Shown: piece after piece, positions 34,143 through 43,546 of the stretch
Layout of the letters: every line of letters starts with the position of its first letter
How positions within the stretch are numbered: position 1 is the stretch's first letter
Source of the DNA: Bacteroidales bacterium
GTDB taxonomy: Bacteria > Bacteroidota > Bacteroidia > Bacteroidales > Paludibacteraceae
Assembly: GCA_015654525.1 (NCBI GenBank)
Contig: JAATGT010000183.1
Span: 25,705-89,704, forward strand
Length of the DNA: 64,000 nt
Direction of reading: 5' to 3'
The notes under the pieces: generated by a model
The model's database searches: none
What the model saw: the letters and a program-made list of their open reading frames with translations, nothing else
Told to the model about the DNA's origin: nothing
Made by a program: the position numbers and the translations under genes

Positions 34143-34904
34143 ATGTTAGAAATAAAAAACTTACACGCCAACATCAATGGCAAAGAAATTATAAAAGGAT
34201 TAAGTCTCACTGTTAACGCAGGCGAAATACATGCCATCATGGGACCAAACGGTGCCGGCAAGTCAACATTATCTTCGGTACTCACCGGAAATCCTGCATT
34301 TACAGTGACCGAAGGACAGGTTACTTTCAATGGTAAAAATCTGTTAGAACTAACCCCTGAGGATCGTTCACGCGAGGGAATTTTTCTGAGCTTTCAGTAT
34401 CCGGTGGAAATTCCCGGCGTAAGCATGGTCAACTTTATGCGTACGGCAGTGAATGAACACCGTAAATATAAAAATCTGGATCCTATTTCAGCTACCGATT
34501 TTCTTCGACTAATGCGAGAGAAAAAAGAGTTGGTGGAAATGGATAACAAACTGGCAAACCGTTCGGTAAACGAAGGTTTTTCGGGTGGTGAGAAAAAACG
34601 TAACGAGATTTTTCAAATGGCCATGCTGAATCCTCTTTTGTCTATTCTGGACGAAACCGATTCCGGTCTGGACATTGACGCTTTGCGCATTGTTGCCAAT
34701 GGGGTAAACAAACTAAAAAGCCCTGATAACGCCAGCATCGTCATTACCCACTATCAACGTCTGCTGGATTATATTATCCCTGATTTTGTACACGTATTGT
34801 ACGACGGACGCATTGTGAAGTCGGGCGGTAAAGAGCTGGCTTACGAGCTCGAAGAAAGAGGTTACGACTGGATTAAGAAAGAAGTTGAGGAAGCCGCCAT
34901 CTAA
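34143..34904 (+). CDS. sufC: Fe-S cluster assembly ATPase SufC
   Basis: The 253-residue ABC-type ATPase has Walker A GPNGAGKST, signature FSGGEKKRNEIFQMAML, Walker B LSILDETDSGLD and switch His in VITHYQRLLDYI. It drives conformational changes of the SufBCD scaffold. Length and motifs are normal for SufC. Confidence 0.97.
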   Translation: MLEIKNLHANINGKEIIKGLSLTVNAGEIHAIMGPNGAGKSTLSSVLTGNPAFTVTEGQVTFNGKNLLELTPEDRSREGIFLSFQYPVEIPGVSMVNFMRTAVNEHRKYKNLDPISATDFLRLMREKKELVEMDNKLANRSVNEGFSGGEKKRNEIFQMAMLNPLLSILDETDSGLDIDALRIVANGVNKLKSPDNASIVITHYQRLLDYIIPDFVHVLYDGRIVKSGGKELAYELEERGYDWIKKEVEEAAI

Positions 34905-34939
34905 GTTCCTCATAAGGAATGTAAAGAAAAATTGTACAA

Positions 34940-36340
34940 ATGGAAAACAAAACTATAATAGCCGAAACTAACTCAAAAAGCCTCTCTTTGGCAGGCGTTG
35001 GGGAGGCTTCGTATATCGACTTATACAAACAACATCACGAAAGCATAAAAAAGCATTCGGCTGCGGTGATGAACGATTCTCGCGACGCATCATTTGCGCT
35101 GTTCGAAGAATTACGATTTCCTACTACAGCGTTGGAAAACTATAAATACTCCGACCTTAAAGCGGCTCTGGCTATTGATTATGGCTTAAACATTAATCGT
35201 ATTCCTATCCCGGTAAATCCGTATGATGTGTTTAAATGCGATGTGCCGGGCATTCAATCTTACCTTTTCTTTGTGGTAAACGATGCGTTTTATCCAACCA
35301 TGGATACGAAAGCATTAAAACTTCCCGAAGGAGTAATTATAGGCAGCCTGAAAGAGATTGCTGAAACACGTCCGGAATTATTAAAAGAATATTATGGCAA
35401 GCTAAGCACTTCCAAAAAAGATGGACTGGTTGCTTTCAACGGAGCTTTTGCTCAGGATGGATTCTTTATGTACGTACCAAAAAATGTACAACTGACTAAA
35501 CCTGTGCAGCTCGTAAATATTATGCGCTCGGATGTCGATTTTATGGCGAATAGTCACAATCTGATTATTCTGGAAGAAGGTGCCAAAGCGCAACTATTGG
35601 TGTGCGACCACACGGTGGATGAAGTTCGCTTCTTATCCAATCGCGTCACCGAAGTGTTTGTGGGCGAACATGCCACTTACGAACATTACAAACTCGAAAA
35701 TACACATACCAAAACCACCAATCTATCCACGCTACTAATCGATCAACGTGCATCGTCGAATGTGATAGCCAATGTAATCACGTTGCATAACGGTGTGACG
35801 CGTAATACGGTTGAAATAGACTTGGATGGAGAACATTGCGAAACTCAGCTTTGCGGTATGGTCATTGGAGATAAAAACCAGCAGGTAGATAACTTTACCT
35901 CCATTATTCATAACAAACCAAATTGCAATAGTCACGAGCTCTTTAAATATGTGTTGGATGGTTTTGCAAAAGGTGGGTTTACCGGAAAATTATTGGTCGC
36001 AAAAGATGCACAAAAAACTACTGCATTCCAGACAAACCGGAATATCTTACTGAATAAAACAGCTAAGATGCGTACTAAACCACAACTGGAAATTTATGCC
36101 GACGATGTAAAATGTTCGCATGGTGCTACTATCGGGTCGTTGGACGAAACCGCTAAATTTTACATGCAGTCGCGTGGTATCTCCGAACCCGAAGCGCGCT
36201 TGCTGCTGATGTTTGCTTTCACCAACGATGTGATTGAATTCATCCGTATTCCGGCATTGCAAGACAGGATAAAAATGTTGGTAGAAAAACGCCTGCGTGG
36301 AGAATTATCCAAATGCGAAGGCTGTGTGATTTGCCAATAA
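34940..36340 (+). CDS. sufD: Fe-S cluster assembly protein SufD
   Basis: The 466-residue protein has the SufBD-fold right-handed helix (about 150-420): GLVAFNGAFAQDGFFMYVPKNVQL, THTKTTNLSTLLID, and the conserved VKCSHGATIGSLDETAKFYMQSRG motif with its His. SufD pairs with SufB in the scaffold and is needed for iron entry. The usual sufS desulfurase gene does not follow; a repeat array and a Nudix gene do. Confidence 0.96.
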   Translation: MENKTIIAETNSKSLSLAGVGEASYIDLYKQHHESIKKHSAAVMNDSRDASFALFEELRFPTTALENYKYSDLKAALAIDYGLNINRIPIPVNPYDVFKCDVPGIQSYLFFVVNDAFYPTMDTKALKLPEGVIIGSLKEIAETRPELLKEYYGKLSTSKKDGLVAFNGAFAQDGFFMYVPKNVQLTKPVQLVNIMRSDVDFMANSHNLIILEEGAKAQLLVCDHTVDEVRFLSNRVTEVFVGEHATYEHYKLENTHTKTTNLSTLLIDQRASSNVIANVITLHNGVTRNTVEIDLDGEHCETQLCGMVIGDKNQQVDNFTSIIHNKPNCNSHELFKYVLDGFAKGGFTGKLLVAKDAQKTTAFQTNRNILLNKTAKMRTKPQLEIYADDVKCSHGATIGSLDETAKFYMQSRGISEPEARLLLMFAFTNDVIEFIRIPALQDRIKMLVEKRLRGELSKCEGCVICQ

Positions 36341-36350
36341 ATAGCCATTT

Positions 36351-36500
36351 GAAGCTTCTGAAATTTTCAAAAGCTTTGCGACGACTGTTTTTGCCTTTCT
36401 GAAAATTTCAAAAGCTTCCCAACGACCGTTTTGGTCCTTCTGAAATTTTCAGAAGCTTCGCGACGACTGTTTTAGTGTTTCTGAAAATTTCAAAAACACA
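36351..36500. repeat. Palindromic repeat array D
   Basis: Two alternating units form a 41-bp pitch (two units of about 20.5 bp): a palindromic CTTCTGAAATTTTCAGAAG-like unit and a GCGACGACTGTTTT unit. The ACGAC(T/C)G core falls at 36381, 36422 and 36463, exactly 41 bp apart. The units vary in bases while keeping the pitch. The array lies between sufD and the Nudix gene. Confidence 0.75.
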
Positions 36501-36623
36501 TACCCTGCGATATTCAGTTTTCTCTATTTAGACAAAGCTTGTTTTCCGATAAAATTGCAGAAGAAAATATTTAAACAGTTCGGAAAACAGCAAAGAATCT
36601 AATTTATACTGCTATTTTTAAGA

Positions 36624-37253
36624 ATGAACCTAAGTATTGACCAACTAAAATCCAAATTCCAACAACCATTGCCTGGTACAGCTTCACACCTGAAGTTGGC
36701 ACCACCAAACAGGGGCAAGGAGCTGTTGGAGAAACAAAACTATCTCCTTTCGGCCAGACAAAGTGCCGTAATGGTTCTGTTATACCCTGTCAACAATCAG
36801 CTTCGGACGGTATTTATTAAACGCAGCGAATACGATGGTATACACAGCGGTCAAATTGCTTTTCCGGGAGGGAAAAAGGAAAAAACTGATCAAAATTTTG
36901 AAGAAACAGCACTGCGGGAAACATGGGAAGAAGTAGGAATCAAATCCGATGAAATAGAGCTGATCGGGCAACTCTCCGACCTGTTTATACCACCAAGCAA
37001 CTTTATAGTGAAACCTTTCGTCGGATATTGTACAGGTCAACCGACATATAAGCTTGATCCGAGGGAAATTCAATCTGTAGTTGAAATAGATTTAGCTGAT
37101 TTTTACTCGGAAAACCGTATCTTTGAAAAAGAATTTAGTTCGGGGACATCCGGACAAGCGATCAAAGCACCATACTTTAACATTAGAAACATTGAAATAT
37201 GGGGAGCAACAGCTATGATAACAAGCGAGTTGTTGGATGTGTTAAAGTCTTAG
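36624..37253 (+). CDS. Nudix hydrolase, CoA pyrophosphatase-like
   Basis: The 209-residue protein has a Nudix box of the NudL/CoAse subtype (residues 82-106: GGKKEKTDQ then TALRETWEEVGI) preceded by SGQIAFPG, the UPF0035-type motif of CoA pyrophosphatases. It probably hydrolyses CoA or acyl-CoA to 3',5'-ADP and phosphopantetheine. The box lacks the usual upstream Glu, as in NudL. It lies 280 bp after sufD and is not obviously part of that operon. Confidence 0.85.
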   Translation: MNLSIDQLKSKFQQPLPGTASHLKLAPPNRGKELLEKQNYLLSARQSAVMVLLYPVNNQLRTVFIKRSEYDGIHSGQIAFPGGKKEKTDQNFEETALRETWEEVGIKSDEIELIGQLSDLFIPPSNFIVKPFVGYCTGQPTYKLDPREIQSVVEIDLADFYSENRIFEKEFSSGTSGQAIKAPYFNIRNIEIWGATAMITSELLDVLKS

Positions 37254-37383
37254 TTACTCCCCGAATATTTATCTAAAGAATAAATTATACACTTAGGTAC
37301 TTTCGCACTGATCAATTATTCAGTACCGGATTTACAAAAGTTTTCTGACTTATATTATAGCCACAACTTAAAAAAATCCGACA

Positions 37384-38358
37384 TTGAATACTTACATTCG
37401 TCTCAATAAGTTTATCAGCGATAGCGGAGTTTGTTCGCGTCGTGAAGCCGACAAATACATCGAACAAGGGCATGTTTTCGTCAATGGGCGCAGAGCTAGC
37501 GTGGGCGATCAAGTTACAGCCAAAGACAAAGTATTGCTCAACGGCAACCCCATCGAAGCAAAAACCGGAACCGACTTTGTATTTCTTGCCTTTAATAAAC
37601 CTGTAGGCATTATCAGTACCACCGAAATTGGAGTCAAAGATTCCATCGTCGATTACATAGGCTACCACGAGCGTATTTTCCCCATCGGTAGGCTCGACAA
37701 GGAGTCGCAGGGCTTGATCTTTATGACCAACAACGGAGACATCGTCAATAAGATTCTTCGTGCCGGAAATAATCACGAAAAAGAATATCTGGTCACCGTC
37801 AACAAACCTATTACCGATGAGTTTATCCAGAAAATGGGTGCAGGTGTTCCTATTTTGGGTGAAATGACTAAGAAATGTAAGGTAACAAAGGAGTCCACTT
37901 TTTCGTTTCGTCTGGTACTAATACAAGGGCTAAACCGACAAATACGACGGATGTGCGAGTACTTCGAGTACGAAGTAACCAAACTGGAACGTGTACGCAT
38001 TATGAATATAAGTGTGAAAGGCATACCAGTAGGTGAGTGGCGACAACTGCAACCCGAAGAAATGGAGCAAATCATGGTAGCCATAGCCAATTCGTCATCC
38101 ACTCAGGAAACTTCGGGTAAAAAGCCAAAAGCTCAAAATACAGCCCCCAAAAAAACAGAAAGTCCCATTGCCCAACGCGCTCCAAAGCAGGTCACAACAA
38201 AGAGACCCGATCGTTCAGCAGGTTTAAACCCAAAGTCCAGAGAACTTAGAAGTCAATCCACTAATGCCAATGGGAAAAAGAGTGGCTCAGCCAAAAACAT
38301 CAAACCAACTTCAGTAACTTATAAAAACAAAGGGAATAGTAAACCGAAGAGGAAATAG
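37384..38358 (+). CDS. rluF: 23S rRNA pseudouridine(2604) synthase
   Basis: The start is TTG at 37384, which precedes [20 protein letters not shown], the normal beginning of the S4 RNA-binding domain (residues 4-60). The RsuA/RluB/E/F catalytic domain follows with the active-site Asp in [15 protein letters not shown] and the [20 protein letters not shown] motif that marks RluF. Residues about 235-324 are a Lys/Ser/Pro-rich, disordered basic tail longer than in E. coli. The protein makes pseudouridine in 23S rRNA near the peptidyl-transferase centre. Confidence 0.93.
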   Translation: MNTYIRLNKFISDSGVCSRREADKYIEQGHVFVNGRRASVGDQVTAKDKVLLNGNPIEAKTGTDFVFLAFNKPVGIISTTEIGVKDSIVDYIGYHERIFPIGRLDKESQGLIFMTNNGDIVNKILRAGNNHEKEYLVTVNKPITDEFIQKMGAGVPILGEMTKKCKVTKESTFSFRLVLIQGLNRQIRRMCEYFEYEVTKLERVRIMNISVKGIPVGEWRQLQPEEMEQIMVAIANSSSTQETSGKKPKAQNTAPKKTESPIAQRAPKQVTTKRPDRSAGLNPKSRELRSQSTNANGKKSGSAKNIKPTSVTYKNKGNSKPKRK

Positions 38359-38392
38359 GTTATGTTACCTCCACGTGTCGGGTGGCAATATT

Positions 38393-39124
38393 TCACCGTC
38401 CTTCACTCGATAAACCCCATACAATAAGTCCGCTAATAACAGCAGTCCAACCCATAAACATTCCAAAACCAGTATTTTTGCGTATATAGAATTGGTTAGC
38501 GGGAGCATTTACAATTTGCGACGGGCTATCCGACGTCCGGAAAATCTCGGAAACCCAAAAAGAGTCATCAAAAAAGATTGGTGATGACAAGTTCTCATGG
38601 GTGGTTAATGATAATATACTTCGAAAATAAACAGGACTGTTATTTTCATCGTATAAATGGATTTTACTTTTATCTTTCTTGCTTTCGGCTTTGTTTCCCA
38701 AGGAATCCAATGGCGCGGTGTCGACAAACTGAGCAATTAAAGTATTGCTAGAAAACGAAGCATACGACTTGGGAGCTATGGAGTTAATTTGTTGATCATT
38801 ATAGAAAGAACCATCCTCTTGTATTCCATTTACTATCAAAGTTGTTCTACCCCAATCAATATAAACAGGTTTTTCTAACTTATTGAGAATTGTAATTTCA
38901 ATACCGAAATTTTCTCTTGCAAAGGAATATTTGATCAAAAAAGAATCTGTTTCATGCACAAATTCTTTGTTTCCGCTCTTAGGTAGGCTGCTATTAATAT
39001 AAACATATTGATATTGAGAGCAACTCGTTAATATTATAATGCTAACGAGCCCAACAAAGAAAAGTTTCAGCTTTGAGCAAGAAGCCGAATTACGTTTCTT
39101 TTGATATGAATCTACCGGTTTCAT
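38393..39124 (-). CDS. Hypothetical lipoprotein
   Basis: The 243-residue protein has a long N-terminal region with a membrane signal and lipobox IIILTSCS (Cys near residue 35), a beta-rich middle (YIDWGRTTLIVNG), and a C-terminal hydrophobic span (FGMFMGWTAVISGLIVWGL). I recognise no family. It is the last chromosomal gene before the displaced tRNA terminator and attL of the island. Confidence 0.65.
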   Translation of the reverse strand: MKPVDSYQKKRNSASCSKLKLFFVGLVSIIILTSCSQYQYVYINSSLPKSGNKEFVHETDSFLIKYSFARENFGIEITILNKLEKPVYIDWGRTTLIVNGIQEDGSFYNDQQINSIAPKSYASFSSNTLIAQFVDTAPLDSLGNKAESKKDKSKIHLYDENNSPVYFRSILSLTTHENLSSPIFFDDSFWVSEIFRTSDSPSQIVNAPANQFYIRKNTGFGMFMGWTAVISGLIVWGLSSEGR

Positions 39125-39326
39125 AAGTTATCTTTATTTCAATTCAAATTTCTTAAAAGAAATCACCTACAAAACTACAAAAAATGTTGATTCTACAATC
39201 AAATTTCTCAATTACTTGATCATTTCCATTTGTTTTTTTTAATTCAATCGCTCTATGCGGACTAAATAGTTATAATGTCTACGATCTTTCTCTTTTTTAT
39301 ATTAAACTCGTAATAACAATTAAAGA

Positions 39327-39366
39327 AAAAGTCCCTTAGAAATCAATTGATTTCTAAGGGACTTTT
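39327..39366 (-). terminator. Original tRNA-Leu terminator, displaced by the island
   Basis: A 40-nt perfect palindrome with 20-bp arms, followed on the reverse strand by TTTTTCTTTAA. It sits immediately left of the 19-bp att core, so before insertion it would have ended the tRNA-Gly/tRNA-Leu transcript. Confidence 0.85.
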
Positions 39367-39368
39367 AA

Positions 39369-39387
39369 AAACGTACCCGAAGCGGGA
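39369..39387. other. attL core
   Basis: AAACGTACCCGAAGCGGGA, identical to the tRNA-Leu 3' end at 48448-48466. Confidence 0.9.
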
Positions 39388-39493
39388 ACACAACCCACTA
39401 TAAAAGGCAAAAATAAGAAAGATAACTATACTACATTTCAATCGATTATATTTTTTACTTTCTTATGGTTTCAGATATTTTCACTTATTTCGT

Positions 39494-39548
39494 GTTACTT
39501 TGTTACTATTTTGTTACTCAAAATTTGCTTTGTACCCTTTTTGTTACT
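39494..39548. promoter_or_regulatory. Integrase arm sites and int promoter, left end
   Basis: GTTACT occurs at 39494, 39502, 39513 and 39543 on the forward strand. The 19-mer TTGTTACTATTTTGTTACT at 39500-39518 is repeated exactly at 48375-48393. A full promoter overlaps these sites: -33 TTTG at 39524-39527, 20-bp spacing, -7 TACATTTG at 39548-39555. The last arm site abuts the -7 box, so integrase bound there should repress its own gene. Confidence 0.7.
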
Positions 39549-39583
39549 ACATTTGCAAACATAAACAAACAAAGGCAATTAGC

Positions 39584-40735
39584 ATGGAAACTAACAAGCG
39601 TAAAACCAACCCCCGAAAAGGGACTAAAAAGAACAACGTAATTTTGAGAGAGAAACCGTTGAGCAATGGAAATAAAAGTTTGTATTTGGACATTTACCGA
39701 GATGGGACTCGAAGCTATGAGTTTTTGAAATTGTATGTAAATTCAAAAGCCCGAACCCCTATTGAAAGGCAGTCAAATAATGAAGTTTTGGAATTAGCCG
39801 AAAAGATAAGAACCCAAAAAGAAAGCGACCTCAACCACCAAACACACGGGCAAATTTCGCCAAATACCAAACGAATAAACTTTTTAGATTATTATCAAAC
39901 TTATATTGACAAATATACAAAAGCCGATATACGAATGATAAAAGCATCTTTTGAGCGTTTCAAAGATTTTTTAAAAGAGTTTTACCCTCAATATAAAACC
40001 AATATTAAACCCGATCAGCTTACTAAAGATATGATGAGTTCATTTGTTGAGTATTTGGAAAGCAAAAGCACGGGCGAGGGGGCGTTGACTTTTTACAAAC
40101 GCTTTAAAAAAGTGATAAAGTATGCAGTTGAGCACAATGTAATATCAAAGAACCCTTGCACGGGGGTTGTTTGTAAGGTTGACGAAAACGCCCTCACTAA
40201 AGACATATTGAGCGTTGACGAAATGAAGAAACTTATTGCCACACGTTACCCCGAACAAAACCTCAATACAAGGCGGGCGTTTATTTTTACACTTTACACG
40301 GGTATACGCTTTTGCGATATTATCGAATTGAAATTTAGCGATGTAGATTACTCAAACAAAACATTAAAGTTCAACCAATCCAAAACCAAAGGGCACAGCT
40401 CAACCAGTTGGGTAAACATACCGCTCAACGATGCCCTTTTGTCTTTGATTGGCAAAAAACCCGAAAAGGACGATTTTATATTTAAGTTGCCCAGCCAATC
40501 GATGTGTTTAAAAGCATTGAGGCATTGGGTAGCTAAAGCAAAAATTGATAAGCATATTACATGGCATTGTGGCCGGCATTCTTTTGCCGTGAATATATTG
40601 AACAACGGGGCGAACATTAAAACCGTTGCCAGCCTATTGGGACATTCAGGGTTGAAACATACTGAAAAGTACACCAGAGCGGTTGACAGCCTCAAAGAAC
40701 AAGCGATAAACAGTTTACCAACGTTTGAAGTTTAA
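39584..40735 (+). CDS. int: Tyrosine recombinase (integrase)
   Basis: I take the ATG at 39584 (383 residues), since an earlier in-frame ATG lies upstream of the promoter. The N-terminal part has an Arm-DNA-binding domain (YLDIYRDGTRSYEFLKLYV), then a SAM-like core-binding domain (about 110-205) and the catalytic domain with R242 (TGIRFCDI), H328-x-x-R331 (HCGRHSFAV) and nucleophile Y363 (HTEKYTRAV). It should recombine the tRNA-Leu attachment site. It is the first gene inside attL and has its own promoter overlapped by arm sites. Confidence 0.93.
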   Translation: METNKRKTNPRKGTKKNNVILREKPLSNGNKSLYLDIYRDGTRSYEFLKLYVNSKARTPIERQSNNEVLELAEKIRTQKESDLNHQTHGQISPNTKRINFLDYYQTYIDKYTKADIRMIKASFERFKDFLKEFYPQYKTNIKPDQLTKDMMSSFVEYLESKSTGEGALTFYKRFKKVIKYAVEHNVISKNPCTGVVCKVDENALTKDILSVDEMKKLIATRYPEQNLNTRRAFIFTLYTGIRFCDIIELKFSDVDYSNKTLKFNQSKTKGHSSTSWVNIPLNDALLSLIGKKPEKDDFIFKLPSQSMCLKALRHWVAKAKIDKHITWHCGRHSFAVNILNNGANIKTVASLLGHSGLKHTEKYTRAVDSLKEQAINSLPTFEV

Positions 40736-40746
40736 AATTGTGAAAG

Positions 40747-41397
40747 ATGGAAATAGAATATAAAAACGGTGCAACTCGTTACTCTGATTTTGAAATAGAA
40801 AAAGCATTAACAAACCTCGAGCGTGGAATATCACTTGAAACCTTTTTTAAATATGAAGCCAAACGCTTTGAATTTGGGGAAAATGAGTATTTTAATATGC
40901 TAATAAGAGAGGTTGAAATAGAAAGTCAAATGTACAGTTCTGAACAATGGGAGTATTACGAAATTGCTTTTGGAGTTGGTTTGAAAGAGGTTGAAAAAGT
41001 TATTAATGATTTGCAAAAATTGAATATACAACCCCCAGCCAAACAATCTAAAACAAACCTCAAAAATGAATATAGATTTAATACTGATTTAGCCGAAAGC
41101 GTACCCGATTTATTTGATGAGCTGTTAAAAAGAAAAATGATTACAGGAAATAAAGACCATTTTATATGGGCGTTTGGCATTGGAAAAGATAAGCCGACCG
41201 ATTTTAAACAGCTTGTTTGGAATGGTGAGAATACCTTATTAGCATATTTGATTAATGAAGTATGTACTAACAGAAAAAAATGGGAAGTTGCAAAGATGAT
41301 TTTTGGCGTTACAGGATTGGCACAAACATTTAAAAACTGTAAAGGAAACCCAAGAGGCAAAGAGATAATTGATAGTATAATTCTTGAAATAGGGTAA
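40747..41397 (+). CDS. Hypothetical protein beside the integrase
   Basis: The 216-residue protein starts 11 bp after int. Its first 110 residues are acidic and helical. Residues about 115-205 (VPDLFDELLKRKMITGNKDHFIWAFG, FKQLVWNGENTLLAYLINEV, WEVAKMIFG) resemble a domain I have seen in other Bacteroidota proteins encoded next to mobile-element integrases, whose role is undefined. It is probably cotranscribed with int and may modulate recombination. Confidence 0.6.
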   Translation: MEIEYKNGATRYSDFEIEKALTNLERGISLETFFKYEAKRFEFGENEYFNMLIREVEIESQMYSSEQWEYYEIAFGVGLKEVEKVINDLQKLNIQPPAKQSKTNLKNEYRFNTDLAESVPDLFDELLKRKMITGNKDHFIWAFGIGKDKPTDFKQLVWNGENTLLAYLINEVCTNRKKWEVAKMIFGVTGLAQTFKNCKGNPRGKEIIDSIILEIG

Positions 41398-41419
41398 CAA
41401 AAAAAAAGGTTGTTTTAAA

Positions 41420-41434
41420 CTTCACGTTTTTCAC
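41420..41434 (-). repeat. Iteron copy 1
   Basis: GTGAAAAACGTGAAG on the reverse strand; the same 15-mer is on the forward strand at 44532-44546 and 44659-44673. Confidence 0.7.
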
Positions 41435-41444
41435 TTTTTACACA

Positions 41445-41472
41445 AAGGGGGCAATTTTAGCCCTCTTTTTTA
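41445..41472 (+). terminator. Terminator of the int unit
   Basis: AAGGGGGC pairs with GCCCTCTT (one or two G-U pairs) followed by six T residues. Confidence 0.55.
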
Positions 41473-41511
41473 TGCTTTATATTGAAAAAATCATTTATAG
41501 TATTTATACTT

Positions 41512-41528
41512 ACATTTACTGTAAATGT
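41512..41528. promoter_or_regulatory. Palindrome upstream of the replication genes
   Basis: ACATTTACTGTAAATGT is a perfect 17-nt dyad, 114 bp before the excisionase-type gene. It is well placed as an operator for the XRE or HTH regulator of the island. Confidence 0.45.
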
Positions 41529-41641
41529 TTTATTTTCAGTTGTTTATAAATTCTTAGTTTCTTTGCATTGATTAATCAGAACAAACCAGCAAAGGGAGTG
41601 CACGCCCCGAGCTTTTTAATCAATTGTAAAAAGTAAAAAAA

Positions 41642-41884
41642 ATGGAAACTAAAAAAGTATTGACATTTGAAGAGGCAGCAAATTACATGGGTATGAGTAA
41701 AAGTTGTTTGTATAAAATGACCTCACAAAAAATTGTGCCACATTACAAACCAAACGGAAAAATGATATTTTTTGACCGTGAAGAGCTTGAAACCTATCTT
41801 TTGAGTGTAAGGGTAAAACCTCAATCCGAAATTGAAGAGGCAGCCAGCACGTACGTTGTAACGGGTAAACATAAAAAGGCGTAA
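41642..41884 (+). CDS. Excisionase-type helix-turn-helix protein
   Basis: The 80-residue protein is an HTH_17/MerR-like DNA-binding domain: LTFEEAANYMGMSKSCLYKMTSQKIVPHYKPNGKMIFFDREELETYL. Such proteins are excisionases or AlpA-like activators in Bacteroidota mobile elements. It lies 2 bp before the primase-helicase gene, so it heads the replication unit and may act both on excision and on transcription. Confidence 0.85.
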   Translation: METKKVLTFEEAANYMGMSKSCLYKMTSQKIVPHYKPNGKMIFFDREELETYLLSVRVKPQSEIEEAASTYVVTGKHKKA

Positions 41885-41886
41885 CG

Positions 41887-43545
41887 ATGGAAACAAAACA
41901 AACAGAGGCGACAGCCACCGCCCCCGAAACGTTACATAAAGATAGTGATAATTTACATACTGTCAAACAATTAAAGCCTATATTCGACAGTTTGACCGCA
42001 ACGGATATAAAAAAGCACGTTTCAGGATTGGCAAAGAGAACCGAACCAATTGAACACGGTGCAATTTTAAAAAAGTTGCTTGAATGTATTGAGCCGTTCG
42101 ATTTTGAAAAGGCAGCATTTAAAGGGATTGAAGAAATAAGGGCAAAATGTTTGGAACTGCAAAGCCAGCTCACAAATACCGATGGCAGTTATAAAAAAAA
42201 TGCTATTGTTGAGGGGGAACTCAAAGAGATACAAAAGCAGCTCAACGGGTTTAAGTTGACACAAAAACACTTTGCTATTTTAAGTATTGAAAACGTGTTA
42301 AATATAGCAGATCGCAACAAATGGGGTATTTGCAAAAATAATGATTTCATTTATTTGTATAATGGAGCGTATTGGGCAAACATTGAAAAAGAGGCGTTTC
42401 AGGCATTTTTAGGAGAGGCAGCCGAAAAAATGGGGGTTGTTCGTTTTGTAAGCCGATGGCATGAGTTTAGAGATACGTTGTTCAAACAATTTATTTCAAC
42501 AAGCTATTTGCCAAAGCCCGAACGTAACAAAGATATTGTATTGATAAACTTACAAAATGGGACGTTTGAAATAACACCCACAGAACGCAAATTAAGACCG
42601 TTTAATAGTGCTGATTTTCTTACTTATCAATTACCCTTTTCGTACGAACCTAACACCACAGCCCCATTGTTTGAAAGGTATTTAAACCAAGTGCAACCCG
42701 ACCAACAAAGGCGATATATTTTAGCTGAATTTATTGGCAGCGTGTTTATACCAGTTGCCCGAATGAAATTTGAAAAAGCATTGATATTGTTTGGCGGGGG
42801 CGCAAATGGGAAAAGTGTATTTTTTGACATTATAAACGCTTTATTAGGCAATGAAAATGTGAGCGGGTATAGTTTGGAAAGCTTGACCGATAAAGAGGGA
42901 TATTTCAGAGCTATGATAGTAGACAAATTACTAAACTATGCAAGTGAATTAAACGTAAACCAAGCAGCATCAGACAAAACAAAACAATTGATTTCAGGCG
43001 AAAAAATGCAAGCCCGTTTACCTTATGGGCAGCCGTTTAATATGACTGATTATGCTAAATTGATGTTTAATGCAAATGAATTGCCAAAAAATGCAGAACA
43101 AACAAACGCTTACTTCAGGCGGTTTATGATCGTGAATTTTGAGCAAACAATACCCGAGCACGAACAAGACAGAGAGCTAAGTAAAAAAATAATTGAGGGC
43201 GAACTTTCAGGCGTTTTTAATTGGGTTTTATTGGGACTTAACCGATTATTAGAACAAAAAGCATTTACTCAAAGCGAGGCAGTAAATAACGCCCGTAGAC
43301 AATACGAACTCGAAAGCGACAGCGTAAATCAGTTTATTGAAGATGGTGGTTATATTGCCAGCGCAACATATTACACAATAATCAAACCTCTTTATGAGGA
43401 ATATAGAACATTTTGTAATGATGATGGTTGTCAAGCCGTAAAAAAGAGCAATTTTATAAAACGGTTGAAACATTTAAAATTCACTATTGATAGACTAAAT
43501 GTTGGAAACGTTGCGTATTTATCAAAGACAAATACCCCATATTAA
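41887..43545 (+). CDS. P4-type phage/plasmid primase-helicase
   Basis: The 552-residue protein has an N-terminal helical region (about 1-140), a D5_N-type domain (about 140-270; WGICKNNDFIYLYNGAYWANI) and an SF3 helicase domain with Walker A GGGANGKS (about 303-310), Walker B/B' region (KLLNYASELNV), and sensor-like MLFNANELP, then RRFMIVNFEQTIP. This is the P4-alpha/D5 family of replicative helicases. It should open and unwind the island's own origin, using the iterons nearby. It shows that the island replicates by itself, which suits satellites more than passive genomic islands. Confidence 0.92.
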   Translation: METKQTEATATAPETLHKDSDNLHTVKQLKPIFDSLTATDIKKHVSGLAKRTEPIEHGAILKKLLECIEPFDFEKAAFKGIEEIRAKCLELQSQLTNTDGSYKKNAIVEGELKEIQKQLNGFKLTQKHFAILSIENVLNIADRNKWGICKNNDFIYLYNGAYWANIEKEAFQAFLGEAAEKMGVVRFVSRWHEFRDTLFKQFISTSYLPKPERNKDIVLINLQNGTFEITPTERKLRPFNSADFLTYQLPFSYEPNTTAPLFERYLNQVQPDQQRRYILAEFIGSVFIPVARMKFEKALILFGGGANGKSVFFDIINALLGNENVSGYSLESLTDKEGYFRAMIVDKLLNYASELNVNQAASDKTKQLISGEKMQARLPYGQPFNMTDYAKLMFNANELPKNAEQTNAYFRRFMIVNFEQTIPEHEQDRELSKKIIEGELSGVFNWVLLGLNRLLEQKAFTQSEAVNNARRQYELESDSVNQFIEDGGYIASATYYTIIKPLYEEYRTFCNDDGCQAVKKSNFIKRLKHLKFTIDRLNVGNVAYLSKTNTPY

Positions 43546-43546
43546 T

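Noticed and set aside
37312-37776. A 154-codon reverse-strand frame antisense to rluF
   Set aside because: It lies opposite the conserved S4 and catalytic domains of RluF and has no support.
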